Shown: positions 22,494 through 34,678, numbered from the stretch's first letter. The stretch is DNA of 64,000 nucleotides from Chthoniobacterales bacterium (GCA_036569045.1 DATCRI010000006.1:17787-81786), one strand, 5' to 3'. The notes: generated by a model from the sequence alone, not told the origin. Made by a program: numbers and translations.

Positions 22494-23267
22494 TCAGAGG
22501 ATCGCGGCCTCGGTCTCGGGAATGACCTGCCCGCCGTCCACGACGAGCGTCTGCGCGGTGATGAACTTTGCCTGCGGCGAAGCGAGGAACAGCGCCGCGT
22601 AGCCGATGTCCTCGACGTCGCCAAGTCGCTTCGCGGGAATGGCCTTCGACATCGCGGCGGAATACTCCGGTCCAAGCGCGGCAATCCCCTCGGTCACGAT
22701 GTTTCCTGGCAGCACGGCATTCATCGTGATGCCGAACGGCGCAAGCTCGAGCGCGGCGGTGCGCATGAAGCCGAGCTGCGCGGCCTTTGTCGCGCCGTAG
22801 TGCGACCAGCCGGGATAGCCGGTGATCGGTCCCGTGATCGACGACGTGAGCACGATGCGACCGTAGGTTGCTTTCTTCATCTCGGCGGCGGCGGCCTTTA
22901 CGCAGAACGCGGTGCTGCGAACATTCTGCGCCATGAGCGTGTCCCAGGATTCCTCGGTCATTTCCGCGAGCGTGCAGGATGGAAACGCGCCGGCGTTCGC
23001 GCAGAGGATATCGAGTTTTCCGAAGAGTTTCACCGCTTCGACGACGAGCTCCTCGCAGGTAGCCGCATTCGAGACATCGGCCGCGAAAAAAGCCGCGTCT
23101 CCGCCCTCGGCGCGAATCTCCGCAGCGCAGGCTTCGCCTTCCGTGACGGTGCGGGAAGCGATGAGGACACGCGCGCCGGCTGCCGCAAGCACCCGGGCGA
23201 TGCCTTTTCCGATGCCCCTGCTTCCGCCGGTGACGATCGCCGAATGACCTTTGATCGAGATGCTCAT
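22494..23267 (-). CDS. Short-chain dehydrogenase/reductase
   Basis: A 257-residue classical SDR: cofactor motif TGGSRGIGKG (residues 14-23), NAG near 90 and catalytic S-Y-K (TSSITGP..., YGATK). Length and motifs are typical of FabG-like NAD(P) oxidoreductases. It lies between an amine oxidase and a flavoprotein gene in one operon, so the substrate is probably an aldehyde, alcohol or imine derivative of the amine being degraded; this is an inference. Confidence 0.9.
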   Translation of the reverse strand: MSISIKGHSAIVTGGSRGIGKGIARVLAAAGARVLIASRTVTEGEACAAEIRAEGGDAAFFAADVSNAATCEELVVEAVKLFGKLDILCANAGAFPSCTLAEMTEESWDTLMAQNVRSTAFCVKAAAAEMKKATYGRIVLTSSITGPITGYPGWSHYGATKAAQLGFMRTAALELAPFGITMNAVLPGNIVTEGIAALGPEYSAAMSKAIPAKRLGDVEDIGYAALFLASPQAKFITAQTLVVDGGQVIPETEAAIL

Positions 23268-23280
23268 GACGGCGGATCGT

Positions 23281-24678
23281 TCAGGCGGCGGCCTGCTTTG
23301 CCTCGGCGGTCGCCGCCTCGACGAGGAGTTTTTCGGCGAGGGCGCGTTTCGAGTCCGCGTCCATTTTTCTGATCTCGTTGTGAAGCACGCGCTCGTTGAC
23401 ATTCTGGTTCCAGTAATCGAGCGAGTCCATGCCGAGCAACGCGAGCTTGCCGACGAATTGGCGGAGCACCTCGTTCGTCGGCCCCATCACCCAGCCAGCC
23501 TTGCCGTCACGAAGCAGGCGCTCGAGCTGGAGATCCTTCTTGAAGCCAGTGCCGCCGCAGGCGTGCAACATCTTGTCGCAGACGTGCGCGACGTTTTTCG
23601 CCGCCTCGAACTTGATCTGCCAATACCACGGCAGATAACCGGCCCGCGGCAGGGCGCCGAGGTCCGCATGGAGCGACCAATCGCAGTCGTTCGAAACCTG
23701 GTCCATCAGGCGGCCCATCTGGAAGGTGAACGCGCGACAGGCATTTGTATCCATGATCGCTTCGCCGACGTAATCCTGGATCGTCGGGTAATCCGCGACG
23801 CGCATGCCAACGTCGACGTGCTTCTTCTTCGTCGTGTGGGCCTTCGCGATGTCGATCGCGCCGAGGGCGATTCCGTTCCAGCAGGCGGACGAGCAGAGCA
23901 GAAAAAATGGATCGACGATCTCGTCGTTCGACGCGGTGCCATCGCCCTTCGGGCCGATCATGCGCTCGAACGGCAGGGCGACGTCGGCGACCTCGAGGGT
24001 GCCGGATTGGTTGCCGCGCAGGCCGAGGGCATCCCACTTCGAAGGTTCGGCCCTGATCTCGTCCTTGAAGATGAGGAAGCACGAAAGATCGGCATAGTTG
24101 CCATCAAAATCGGGACTTGTCGTCTGAACGACATACCAGTCGGCAAAGCCCGCCGAGGTGGTCCACGACGCCTTTTTGCGGACCTTCCAGCCCTCGGGCG
24201 TGCGCTCGGCGCCGGAGGAAATCGGATACCAGAAATGCGAGCCGGTCTCGGGGTCGGAATACGAGAGCGTGCCGATGAGCACCTCGGCGTCGATCCGCGA
24301 AAGGAGATCCTGATAGAGCGGGCTCTCGTGCATGCGGAAGAGAAGCGCGGCGGTCGCTCCGAGGTGCATCACGTAGCACATCGCGGTGCTCGGGCAGCCG
24401 TAGCGCGCGATGGTTTCGACGACCGCGGCGGCAAACGTGTGGCTCTCGCCGAGCCCACCCAGATTCTTCGGAACGAACAGGCCGAGCAACCCGAGCGAGG
24501 CGAGCGCCTCGAAGTTCTTGCGCGGATAAACGAGGCCGGCGTCGCTCTCCAGGGCATTCGGCCGCAGCGTCGTCCCGCACAGCACGCGAAGCTGCGCGAG
24601 GAGCTCGCGCTGCCGCTCGGAAAGCAGCCAGTGCGGGTCGAACTGGTCGCTGAGGCCGTCGGCGATGGGGTCGATCAT
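23281..24678 (-). CDS. Acyl-CoA-dehydrogenase-fold flavoprotein
   Basis: A 465-residue protein of the acyl-CoA dehydrogenase superfamily with the N-terminal helical domain, central beta domain (IGTLSYSDPETG) and C-terminal helices (LHACGGTGFKKD, then MGPTNEVLRQ). In many family members the last motif reads EGTNE, with the catalytic Glu; here it is MGPTNE, and no obvious replacement is visible. Together with its operon of amine genes, this makes an amine, nitro or imine-oxidising flavoenzyme or monooxygenase at least as likely as an acyl-CoA dehydrogenase. Overlaps the preceding gene by four bases (ATGA). Confidence 0.8.
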   Translation of the reverse strand: MIDPIADGLSDQFDPHWLLSERQRELLAQLRVLCGTTLRPNALESDAGLVYPRKNFEALASLGLLGLFVPKNLGGLGESHTFAAAVVETIARYGCPSTAMCYVMHLGATAALLFRMHESPLYQDLLSRIDAEVLIGTLSYSDPETGSHFWYPISSGAERTPEGWKVRKKASWTTSAGFADWYVVQTTSPDFDGNYADLSCFLIFKDEIRAEPSKWDALGLRGNQSGTLEVADVALPFERMIGPKGDGTASNDEIVDPFFLLCSSACWNGIALGAIDIAKAHTTKKKHVDVGMRVADYPTIQDYVGEAIMDTNACRAFTFQMGRLMDQVSNDCDWSLHADLGALPRAGYLPWYWQIKFEAAKNVAHVCDKMLHACGGTGFKKDLQLERLLRDGKAGWVMGPTNEVLRQFVGKLALLGMDSLDYWNQNVNERVLHNEIRKMDADSKRALAEKLLVEAATAEAKQAAA

Positions 24679-25694
24679 GGTTGTCCGTCCTCGTAGGGTT
24701 CCAGGAAATCGATGACCGTCTGCCGATAGCGCGAGAGGCCCTTGTAATCGGCGATCTCGGGGGGCAGCGACTGGAGCACGCGACGCAGGCGGTTCGCCCA
24801 GGCCGGGTTCGTGACGAGCTCTTCGAGGCTGATCAGATACGTGCGAATCTGAAACAGCAGGCCGTTGCTGCGCGGCAGGCGCGGGAGCACCTGCACTTCG
24901 ACGCGCAGGTGCACCTTTTCGCCGACGTTCTCTGGCGTGATCGTCGTTCGGTCGATGCCCCACTGGTCGTAGGTCTCGCTCGACGTGTCCCAGCGCCGGC
25001 CGACCGTCATCGTCCAGTTGAAGCGCTGCCACGGCTCCTCCGGCGTGATGCGGAGCAGGAATTGCTTCGCCCGCTTGAAGACGCCGGCCTCGTGCGCCAT
25101 CGGCACGGGGCCGTGCCATTCCTCGAACGACATGCCCATGTCGAACTTGAGCGACCAGTCGGCAGGAAAAGTGAGCATGCCGGCGTCGAGCCAGAGGTCG
25201 CCATCGCGCACGTCCAGCGCCACCCAGTCGCCCTGCGCCTGCCGGGCGATGTAATCGAGCGGCTCGCGCGGCAACGTGCGCGGATCACCGAAGGTGAAGG
25301 TGTCGCGCAGGCCGAGCAGGCGATTTTCCCACGTCCACAGGTCGCCGTCGCGCGTGAGCGAGAAGTGCTCCGGATAATCGGCGGCGTAGTGCTCCATGAT
25401 GAGTTCGAGCACGTCCCACTGGTGCTCGATCATGTGGGGCAGCGAGAGGTAGCGGTCGGGATCCTGCTCGAGCACGAGGGCCCGCAGCTCCATCTCGGCG
25501 ACGTAGTGCTCGTCGATGTCGAACCAATGCTCGTCGAACGCACCCGGCGCGCCCTGCCCGGCCTTCACGAGATTGACGGTGTATTCGTAGCTGTCGCCGG
25601 TGAACGGGAACGGAAATCGCGCAATGGCGACCGCGCTGTTGCGGAAGCGTTCCGCCATCGGCGGCGGTGGTGCGGAGGCGAGTTCGGAGTTCAT
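24675..25694 (-). CDS. Heme-dependent oxidative N-demethylase (DUF3445)
   Basis: A 339-residue DUF3445 protein, the catalytic family of heme-dependent oxidative N-demethylase/dimethylamine monooxygenase. Recognised by FPFTGDSYEYTVNLVKAG, then AALTL-like ADWSLKFDMGMSFEEWHGPVP, KRAKQFLLRITPEEPWQRFNW and RVEVQVLPRLPRSNGLLFQIRTY. It would demethylate secondary amines (for example dimethylamine) with oxygen and electrons from the neighbouring reductase. Overlaps both neighbours by four bases. Confidence 0.88.
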   Translation of the reverse strand: MNSELASAPPPPMAERFRNSAVAIARFPFPFTGDSYEYTVNLVKAGQGAPGAFDEHWFDIDEHYVAEMELRALVLEQDPDRYLSLPHMIEHQWDVLELIMEHYAADYPEHFSLTRDGDLWTWENRLLGLRDTFTFGDPRTLPREPLDYIARQAQGDWVALDVRDGDLWLDAGMLTFPADWSLKFDMGMSFEEWHGPVPMAHEAGVFKRAKQFLLRITPEEPWQRFNWTMTVGRRWDTSSETYDQWGIDRTTITPENVGEKVHLRVEVQVLPRLPRSNGLLFQIRTYLISLEELVTNPAWANRLRRVLQSLPPEIADYKGLSRYRQTVIDFLEPYEDGQP

Positions 25695-26637
25695 AGGTCG
25701 AGGACGAGGTGGCCGTTTTTGGCCCGGGAGATGCAGGCGAGGATGCGGCGGTCGCCGGCGCGATCTTCGTCGGTCCAGCAATGGTCGCGGTGATCGACTT
25801 CTCCTTCGATGACAGCCACCTCGCACGTGCCGCAACCGCCGATCCGGCAGGAATACGGCACCGCGTGGCCGGCGGCATCAAGCGCGTCGAGCAGCGAACT
25901 TCCCCCCGAAACGGAGACATCCTGTCCGGAGCGCGCCAGCCGCGCGACAAACGGCCTCGTGGGCGCCTGCGGCCCGGCGGAAAACCGCTCGAAATGGACG
26001 TGATGGCGCGGCCAGCCAAGGGTGCGGGCGGCCGCGACCACGGCATCGATCAATCCTGCGGGACCACACACGTAGACATGCGCGCCCGTCACCTGCGCGC
26101 GGAGCAGGGCGACGAGGTCGGGACGCGCGCCGCGGCTCGTATCGTAACCGTGAAACCGGGGGCCGAGGCGCTCCCGCAATTCCGCGAGGAACGGGGCGTT
26201 CTCCGCGCCGCGATAGCAATCGTGCAACTCGAAGGAATGCCCCCAGCGCTGCAGCGACTCGATTTGCGAGAGGAACGGCGTGATGCCGATGCCGCCGGCG
26301 ATGAGCAGATGATGCCGCCCCGTATTCGCGAGCGGGAACTGGTTCACCGGCGCCGCGATCTCAAGCCGCGAACCCTCGCGCACGGACTCGTGCAGGTAGG
26401 CCGAGCCGCCGCGCGAGGCCGGCTCGCGCTTCACCGCGATCTGGAAAAACGAACGCTCATAGGGCGAGCTCGTGAGCGAATACGAATTCCGCCTCGCCGC
26501 GCCGGCGTCCGGCAACATCACCCCAATGTGACTGCCACCCGAGAAGGCCGGCAGGGCTCCTCGCTCCGGCACGAGCGTGAACCGCCGCACGCCGGGCGTG
26601 AGTTCCTCCACGCGCCCCACTCGCACGGGTTGCGCCG

Positions 26638-26641
<4 letters not shown>
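25691..26641 (-). CDS. NAD(P)H:ferredoxin-type reductase, DmmB-like
   Basis: A 316-residue phthalate-dioxygenase-reductase-type protein: flavin domain with RNSYSLTS, nucleotide-binding domain with GGIGITPF, and a C-terminal plant-type 2Fe-2S domain (YSCRIGGCGTCEV and a later Cys in ILACISR). It is likely to pass electrons from NAD(P)H to the heme demethylase encoded next. Overlaps its upstream neighbour by four bases. Confidence 0.88.
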
Positions 26642-29277
<2,636 letters not shown>

Positions 29278-29286
29278 GGGAATTAT

Positions 29287-29306
29287 TGTTCGGTTATTTT
29301 CGAACA
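29287..29306. promoter_or_regulatory. Candidate operator of the OYE/ArsR divergent pair
   Basis: TGTTCG, 8 bases, CGAACA: a perfect 6-bp inverted repeat in the 104-base divergent region, 10 bases from the OYE start. Binding here would block the OYE promoter. Confidence 0.5.
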
Positions 29307-29381
29307 TCACCGCATTTTCCCGGGCGTCAAATTGGAATGGGCATTTTCGTCCGCGACTTCCGTGCTATGTTGGGAAGTTCG

Positions 29382-29696
29382 ATGAAAAGCTACCGTCATC
29401 CCCCGCTCCGCTCCATCACGCTCCCCACCGTGATGCAGGCCCTGTCGGACCCCTGGCGGCTGAAAATCGTGCGTCAGTTGCTCGACGCGGGCGAGCGGGA
29501 GTTCACCTGCAGCGATTTCCCGATGGATGTGAGCAAGGCGACGCGCTCGCACCACTTTCAGGTGCTGCGCGAGGCCGGGCTGGTGCGGATGCGCAGTGCG
29601 GGAAATACCTGCCGCACGTCGCTCCGTCGCGAGGACGTCGACAAGCGGTTCCCCGGCCTGCTGGAGATCGTCGGGGCCGAAAAAGTCGGAAGCTAG
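29382..29696 (+). CDS. ArsR-family regulator
   Basis: A 104-residue winged-helix repressor with ALSDPWRLKIVRQLLDAG and HHFQVLREAGLVRM. Start at MKSYRHPP; an ATG 45 bases earlier is possible. The gene pair with the OYE reductase resembles known reductase/repressor pairs responding to electrophiles. No classic metal-binding ELCVC motif is present. Confidence 0.85.
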   Translation: MKSYRHPPLRSITLPTVMQALSDPWRLKIVRQLLDAGEREFTCSDFPMDVSKATRSHHFQVLREAGLVRMRSAGNTCRTSLRREDVDKRFPGLLEIVGAEKVGS

Positions 29697-30655
29697 GCGA
29701 GACCGACCGCCTTGCGCACGCGCGCCATCACCTTCCCGGCGATGGCGTTCGCCCTCTCCGCACCGGCGCGCAACACGTCGTCCACGAAGGCGGGATCGGC
29801 GACGATCTCGGCCCGACGCTCGCGCATCGGCGCGAAATAATCCCACGTCGCGGCGAACAGCGTCTTCTTGAAATCGCCGTAGCCCGTGCCGCCAGCCTGG
29901 AAAGCCGCGACCATTGCCGCGTAATCCGAATCCGACGCGACCAGCTTGTAAAGCGCGAGGATGACGGAGTCGTCGGTCGGTTTCGGCGCCTCGACCGGCG
30001 TCGAATCCGTCTGAATGCCCATGATCTTTTTGCGGAGCGGCTTCTCCTCCGTGAAAATCTCGATCGTGTTGTCGTAACTCTTGCTCATCTTCGCGCCGTC
30101 GAGGCCGGGCACCGTCGCGGTGTCGGCGCGAATGCTCGGCTCGGGCAGCTTGAAAACATCGCCGTAGAGCTCGTTGATCTTGATCGCGATGTCGCGCGTG
30201 ACCTCGAGGTGTTGCTTCTGATCCTTGCCGACCGGCACGAGATCGCTGTCGTAGAGGAGGATGTCCGCCGCCATCAGCACGGGATACGCGAAGAGCCCGT
30301 GCGAAGCCCCGAAGCCACGCGCCGTCTTGTCCTTGTAGGAATGGCAACGCTCGAGCAGGCCCATCGGGGTGACCGTGCTGAGGATCCACGCCAGCTCGGT
30401 GACGGCTTTCACGTCGGACTGCCGGAAAAAGCACGCCCGCGCCGGGTCGAGGCCGCAGGCCAGAAAATCGATCGCGAGTTCGCGGGAATGCGCCCGGAGC
30501 GCCGCCGGGTCGCGAACCGTGGTGAGAGCGTGATAATCCGCAATAAAGTAAAAGGCTTCTCCCTGATCCTGCAGCTCGATGGCAGGGCGCATCATCCCGA
30601 AGTAGTTTCCGAGATGGAGTTTTCCCGAGGGTTGAATGCCGGACAAAATACGCAT
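29693..30655 (-). CDS. trpS: Tryptophan-tRNA ligase
   Basis: A 320-residue class I aminoacyl-tRNA synthetase with HIGH-type SGKLHLGNY (residues 10-18) and KMSKS (LDGAKMSKSYDN), the hallmark of TrpRS. Length normal. The start ATG at 30655 is two bases from the ATG proposed for the divergent helicase. Confidence 0.97.
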   Translation of the reverse strand: MRILSGIQPSGKLHLGNYFGMMRPAIELQDQGEAFYFIADYHALTTVRDPAALRAHSRELAIDFLACGLDPARACFFRQSDVKAVTELAWILSTVTPMGLLERCHSYKDKTARGFGASHGLFAYPVLMAADILLYDSDLVPVGKDQKQHLEVTRDIAIKINELYGDVFKLPEPSIRADTATVPGLDGAKMSKSYDNTIEIFTEEKPLRKKIMGIQTDSTPVEAPKPTDDSVILALYKLVASDSDYAAMVAAFQAGGTGYGDFKKTLFAATWDYFAPMRERRAEIVADPAFVDDVLRAGAERANAIAGKVMARVRKAVGLA

Positions 30656-33122
30656 GGCGACTGAGGAATTAATCACAGTGCCCAAAGGCGGCACAGGGGA
30701 AAGTCCCGCCGCCCGCGTAGAGGCCTGGTTTGCTGCCCGGGGCTGGGAAATCTTTTCCTTCCAGCGCGAGGTGTGGGACGCGTTCGCTCGCGGAGAATCC
30801 GGCCTTCTCCATTGCACGACGGGCGCAGGCAAGACCTATGCCGTGTGGTTCGCCGCGCTGAGGGACGCCCTCGCGGAGCCCGGCGCCGGTCTGCAGGTGC
30901 TGTGGATCACGCCGTTGCGCGCGCTCGCCGCGGATACCGAGGCCGCTCTCGCTGCTCCGCTCGAAGAGCTTGGCCTGTCGTGGACCGTCGCCCGTCGCAC
31001 CGGCGACACCTCGAGCCACCAGCGCCGCAGGATTCTCGAACGCCCTCCCCACGCACTCGTCACCACGCCGGAGAGCCTCGCGCTGCTTCTCAGCCAGCCG
31101 GCCTTCCTGCCGCACTTCACTTCGTTGCGGCTGGTCGTGGTGGACGAATGGCACGAGCTACTCTCGACCAAGCGCGGCGTGCTCACGGAGCTGGGACTCG
31201 CCCGGCTGCGAAGCCTCGCGCCCGCCGCTCCCGTGTGGGGACTTTCCGCAACGCTCGGGAATACCGAGGAAGCCGCCGCGACCCTTGGCGGCGTCAGCCG
31301 TCCGATGCGGATCGTTCGCGGAAGAACGCCGAAACGCGTGCAGATCGAGACGCTCCTTCCGCCGGCGGACAGGCATTTTCCCTGGGGCGGCCACCTCGGC
31401 CTGCATCTCCTCCCGCAGGTCGCCAAACGGCTGCGCGCGAATCGCACGAGCATCGTTTTCACGAACACGCGCTCTCAGGCGGAGCTATGGTATCGCGCCC
31501 TCGTCGAGGCGATGCCCGACATTCCGCTGGGACTCCATCACGGCTCGCTGTCCGACGAAGTTCGCCACGCGGCCGAGGAGGGATTGCGCACCGGATCGCT
31601 GCGGGCCGTCGTCTCGACCTCCAGCCTCGACCTCGGTGTGGACTTCGCGCCCGTCGACGGCGTCTTTCAGATCGGCAGCCCGAAAGGCGTGGCCCGCTTG
31701 CTCCAGCGTGCCGGCCGCAGCGGCCACCAACCCGGCGCGGAGAGCGCCATCTTCTGCGTGCCGGCAAATACCTTCGAACTCGTGGAAATCGCCGCAGCTC
31801 GCGACCTCGCCGCCGCCGGCACCGTGGAATCGCGCGCGCCCTTGCGCGCGCCGCTCGACGTCCTTTGTCAGCACATCGTCACCGTTGCCGCCGCGGGCGG
31901 ATTCCGCGCCGACGCGCTGTTCCGCGAGGTCCGCACCAGCCATGCCTACCGTGATCTCGCGGAGGACGAATGGCGCTGGGCGCTGGAATTTGCGGCGACC
32001 GGTGGAGAAACGCTGCGGGCTTATCCCGAGTTTGCGCGGCTCGTGCAGACGGACGGACTCTACGCTCTCCGCGAGGAACGCGTCGCGAAGCAGCACCGGA
32101 TGAATATTGGCACGATCACGAGCGACGCCTCGGTCACGGTCGCCTTCCAAAACGGCGCGCGCCTCGGCTCCATCGAGGAATCCTTCATCGCAAAGCTGCG
32201 GCCCGGCGATCGCTTCCTCTTCGGCGGCCGGAATCTCGAACTCGTCCGCGTGCGCGATCTGCGCGCGATCGTTCGTCTTGGCGGCAAACGCCCCACGACC
32301 GTTCCGCGCTGGATGGGCGGCAAGATGCCGCTCTCGAGCTGCCTCTCCCTCGGCGTGCGCCGCCGCCTCGACGCGGTCGAACGAAACGCGCCCGCCGATA
32401 CCGAGGAAATGCGCCGCCTCGCCCCGATTCTCGCCGTGCAGAAGCGACTCTCCCGCGTTCCCGCCGCCGGCGAACTCCTCATCGAGCGTCTGCGCACCCG
32501 CGAAGGCCACCACATCTTCTTCTATCCACTCGAGGGACGCCTCGTGCACGAGGGACTCGCCGCGCTCTTCGCGTTTCGCATCGCCCGTCGCGAACCGCTT
32601 ACTTTCTCCCTCGCCGTGAACGACTACGGATTCGAGCTGCTCTCGGCAAAGCCCGCCCCGCTGGAGGACGCCCTCACCGGAGGCCTCTTCGCGGAGGAAA
32701 ATCTGCTCGCCGACATCCTCGGCAGCATTCATTCCGCCGAGATGGCTCGCCGCCGTTTCCGGGAGATCGCCCGCGTCGCCGGCCTTGTGAACGAAGGCGT
32801 CGGCCGCGCCCGCAAATCCGCCCGGCAGCTTACGATTTCCTCGTCGCTGCTTTACGACGTCTTCGCCAGATACGATCCCGGGAACCGCCTCCTCGCCCAG
32901 GCCACGCACGAAGTCATGGAGAGCGAGCTCGAGCAGACCCGTCTCCGCGAGACTCTCGCCCAGCTCCGCGAGCGCGCCCTGGTGATCGTCGACGCCGAAG
33001 CGCCCACCCCCTTCGCTTATCCACTCTTCGTTGCCCGGTTTCGCGAACAATTATCCACCGAGGAGCTCGCGACGCGCGTGTCCCGCATGGAGGCCGCCAT
33101 GGAAAAGGTGGTCGCATCATGA
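30654..33122 (+). CDS. Ligase-associated Lhr-type DEAD/DEXH helicase
   Basis: An 822-residue Lhr-like helicase: Walker A CTTGAGKTYAV, DEAH-type VVVDEWHE, SATLGN, and HGSLSD and RAGRSGHQPG in the second RecA domain, followed by the Lhr winged-helix and C-terminal region. It matches the ligase-associated DEXH helicase class that goes with PdeM. The start is uncertain: the ATG at 30654 overlaps trpS's own start on the opposite strand; a GTG at 30678 is an alternative. It ends in an ATGA overlap with pdeM. Confidence 0.88.
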   Translation: MATEELITVPKGGTGESPAARVEAWFAARGWEIFSFQREVWDAFARGESGLLHCTTGAGKTYAVWFAALRDALAEPGAGLQVLWITPLRALAADTEAALAAPLEELGLSWTVARRTGDTSSHQRRRILERPPHALVTTPESLALLLSQPAFLPHFTSLRLVVVDEWHELLSTKRGVLTELGLARLRSLAPAAPVWGLSATLGNTEEAAATLGGVSRPMRIVRGRTPKRVQIETLLPPADRHFPWGGHLGLHLLPQVAKRLRANRTSIVFTNTRSQAELWYRALVEAMPDIPLGLHHGSLSDEVRHAAEEGLRTGSLRAVVSTSSLDLGVDFAPVDGVFQIGSPKGVARLLQRAGRSGHQPGAESAIFCVPANTFELVEIAAARDLAAAGTVESRAPLRAPLDVLCQHIVTVAAAGGFRADALFREVRTSHAYRDLAEDEWRWALEFAATGGETLRAYPEFARLVQTDGLYALREERVAKQHRMNIGTITSDASVTVAFQNGARLGSIEESFIAKLRPGDRFLFGGRNLELVRVRDLRAIVRLGGKRPTTVPRWMGGKMPLSSCLSLGVRRRLDAVERNAPADTEEMRRLAPILAVQKRLSRVPAAGELLIERLRTREGHHIFFYPLEGRLVHEGLAALFAFRIARREPLTFSLAVNDYGFELLSAKPAPLEDALTGGLFAEENLLADILGSIHSAEMARRRFREIARVAGLVNEGVGRARKSARQLTISSSLLYDVFARYDPGNRLLAQATHEVMESELEQTRLRETLAQLRERALVIVDAEAPTPFAYPLFVARFREQLSTEELATRVSRMEAAMEKVVAS

Positions 33123-33769
33123 TCGTCGACCTCGCCGGCGAATCCGTCACCCTCGACGCGGACCGCGCCCTCGTCTGGCGCGACATCGTCGTCGTGGCCG
33201 ATCCGCATTTCGGCAAGGACGCATCTGCGCGCGCCCACTCCATTGGGATCCCACCCGGCACCACGAGTGATGATCTGGTGCGGCTCGACGCCCTGCTCGC
33301 TCGGCACACCGCCCGAGAACTCTGGCTGCTCGGCGACGTCTTCGACTCCGAATTCGCCAGCGAACCCGCAACCATCGACGCCCTTGCCGCATGGAGGACG
33401 AGGCACGACCGCATCGCGATGCGCATGGTCGCGGGAAACCACGATCGCCGCGCCCTTGCGCTGACGGAAGCCGCTGGATTCGAGCTGCTACCGGACCTTG
33501 CCGCGATCGGTCCGTGGCGACTTTCCCATCACCCGCAGGAGGCCCCGGCCGGGCACGTGCTGTGCGGTCACATTCACCCCGGTCTGCTGCTGAAAGGCCC
33601 CGGTCGCGAGCGGCTACGACTCCCCGCATTCATCCTCGGAACTCGCCGCAGCATCCTGCCGGCCTTCGGAGGAATGACGGGGCTCGCCTCCTGTGAACTC
33701 AAAAAAGATGAACGCGGATTCGTCATCGCCGGTCGAATACTAGGTCCGCTTCACACGTCTTGGACGTAG
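33119..33769 (+). CDS. pdeM: Ligase-associated DNA damage response endonuclease PdeM
   Basis: A 216-residue metallophosphoesterase: ADPHFGKD, LGDVFDSEF, GNHDRRAL, and CGHIHPG give the five metal-binding motifs of the family, and the organisation with the helicase identifies PdeM of the ligase-associated repair cassette. The usual ATP-dependent ligase and exonuclease genes are not in this window. Confidence 0.9.
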   Translation: MIVDLAGESVTLDADRALVWRDIVVVADPHFGKDASARAHSIGIPPGTTSDDLVRLDALLARHTARELWLLGDVFDSEFASEPATIDALAAWRTRHDRIAMRMVAGNHDRRALALTEAAGFELLPDLAAIGPWRLSHHPQEAPAGHVLCGHIHPGLLLKGPGRERLRLPAFILGTRRSILPAFGGMTGLASCELKKDERGFVIAGRILGPLHTSWT

Positions 33770-33787
33770 ATTCTAGGGGAGGACATT

Positions 33788-34519
33788 ATGAACGAGACTT
33801 TGCTCATCGCGGCGCTGGCCTTCACTCCGCTCACGGCAGTGACCGCCACGAACGCCCGCCGCACAACCGATCACCTGCGCCTGGGGCAGCGCGAAATTCG
33901 CGTGGAATTCTTCGCGCCGCACGACGCGCCCGCCTCGCGCACCGTCCTGCTGTTCCACGGAGTCGGCGGCCTGCTCGGGGATGGCGCACTCATGCGCCGG
34001 ACGGCGCGCGCCCTCGTGGCCATGGGCTTCCGGGCCGGCATCGTCCACTACTTCAACGCCACCGGCACGCTCTTCGCAACACACGCAAATGTCCGTGATC
34101 ATGCCGGCGACTGGCGGACCGCCATCGAGTTCGTTGCCCGGCACTACGCGGCCGAGGACGGCGCCCCGGTGGGCCTCTTCGGGTATTCGCTGGGCGGCTT
34201 TCTCGCCGTCGGCGCCGCGCCGGAGCTGCCGCAGGTCGGCGGCATCGTCGTGCTGGCGGGAGGGATTCTTTCCGAACACGAGTCCGCCGTGCCCGGTCAC
34301 CTGCCGCCGCTGCTCATCCTGCACGGCGGGGCGGACACCCGCGTGCCGCCGGAACGAGCCGAAGCCCTCGCCCGCCTCGGGCGACTGGCCGGCGCGCCGG
34401 TCGAGGCCGTGATTTATGCCGGAGAAGGCCACACGTTCAGCACGCGGGCGGAACGCGATGCCCTCGAGCGGAGTGGCCGGTTCTTCGCCGAGCGGCTTCA
34501 AGCTGGCGCCGGGCGCTGA
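33788..34519 (+). CDS. Dienelactone-hydrolase-like alpha/beta hydrolase
   Basis: A 243-residue alpha/beta hydrolase with a probable signal peptide (MNETLLIAALAFTPLTAVTA). Nucleophile GYSLGGF, acid in HGGADTRVP and His in GEGHTF. Similar to secreted dienelactone-hydrolase-family esterases. Substrate unknown. Confidence 0.8.
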   Translation: MNETLLIAALAFTPLTAVTATNARRTTDHLRLGQREIRVEFFAPHDAPASRTVLLFHGVGGLLGDGALMRRTARALVAMGFRAGIVHYFNATGTLFATHANVRDHAGDWRTAIEFVARHYAAEDGAPVGLFGYSLGGFLAVGAAPELPQVGGIVVLAGGILSEHESAVPGHLPPLLILHGGADTRVPPERAEALARLGRLAGAPVEAVIYAGEGHTFSTRAERDALERSGRFFAERLQAGAGR

Positions 34520-34547
34520 TTTTGGCTACCCCTTCCAGCCAGCCTAC

Positions 34548-34620
34548 GGGGGTATAGCTCAATGGTCAGAGCAGCCGGCTCATAACTGGTTGGTTCTCGG
34601 TTCGAATCCGTGTGCCCCCA
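34548..34620 (+). tRNA. tRNA-Met (CAT anticodon)
   Basis: Cloverleaf of 73 bases: acceptor GGGGGTA with TGCCCCC, D-stem GCTC/GAGC, anticodon stem GCCGG with CTGGT around loop CTCATAA, T arm TTCGAAT. Anticodon CAT. Position 1 is G-C paired, so it is an elongator Met or lysidine-modified Ile tRNA, not the initiator. The T stem has one mismatch. CCA is not encoded. Confidence 0.9.
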
Positions 34621-34678
34621 ATTTTTTCATTTGGTCGCGGGTTGAGCGCATCCGGGAAGCGCAGTAGAAACTTCGGCG

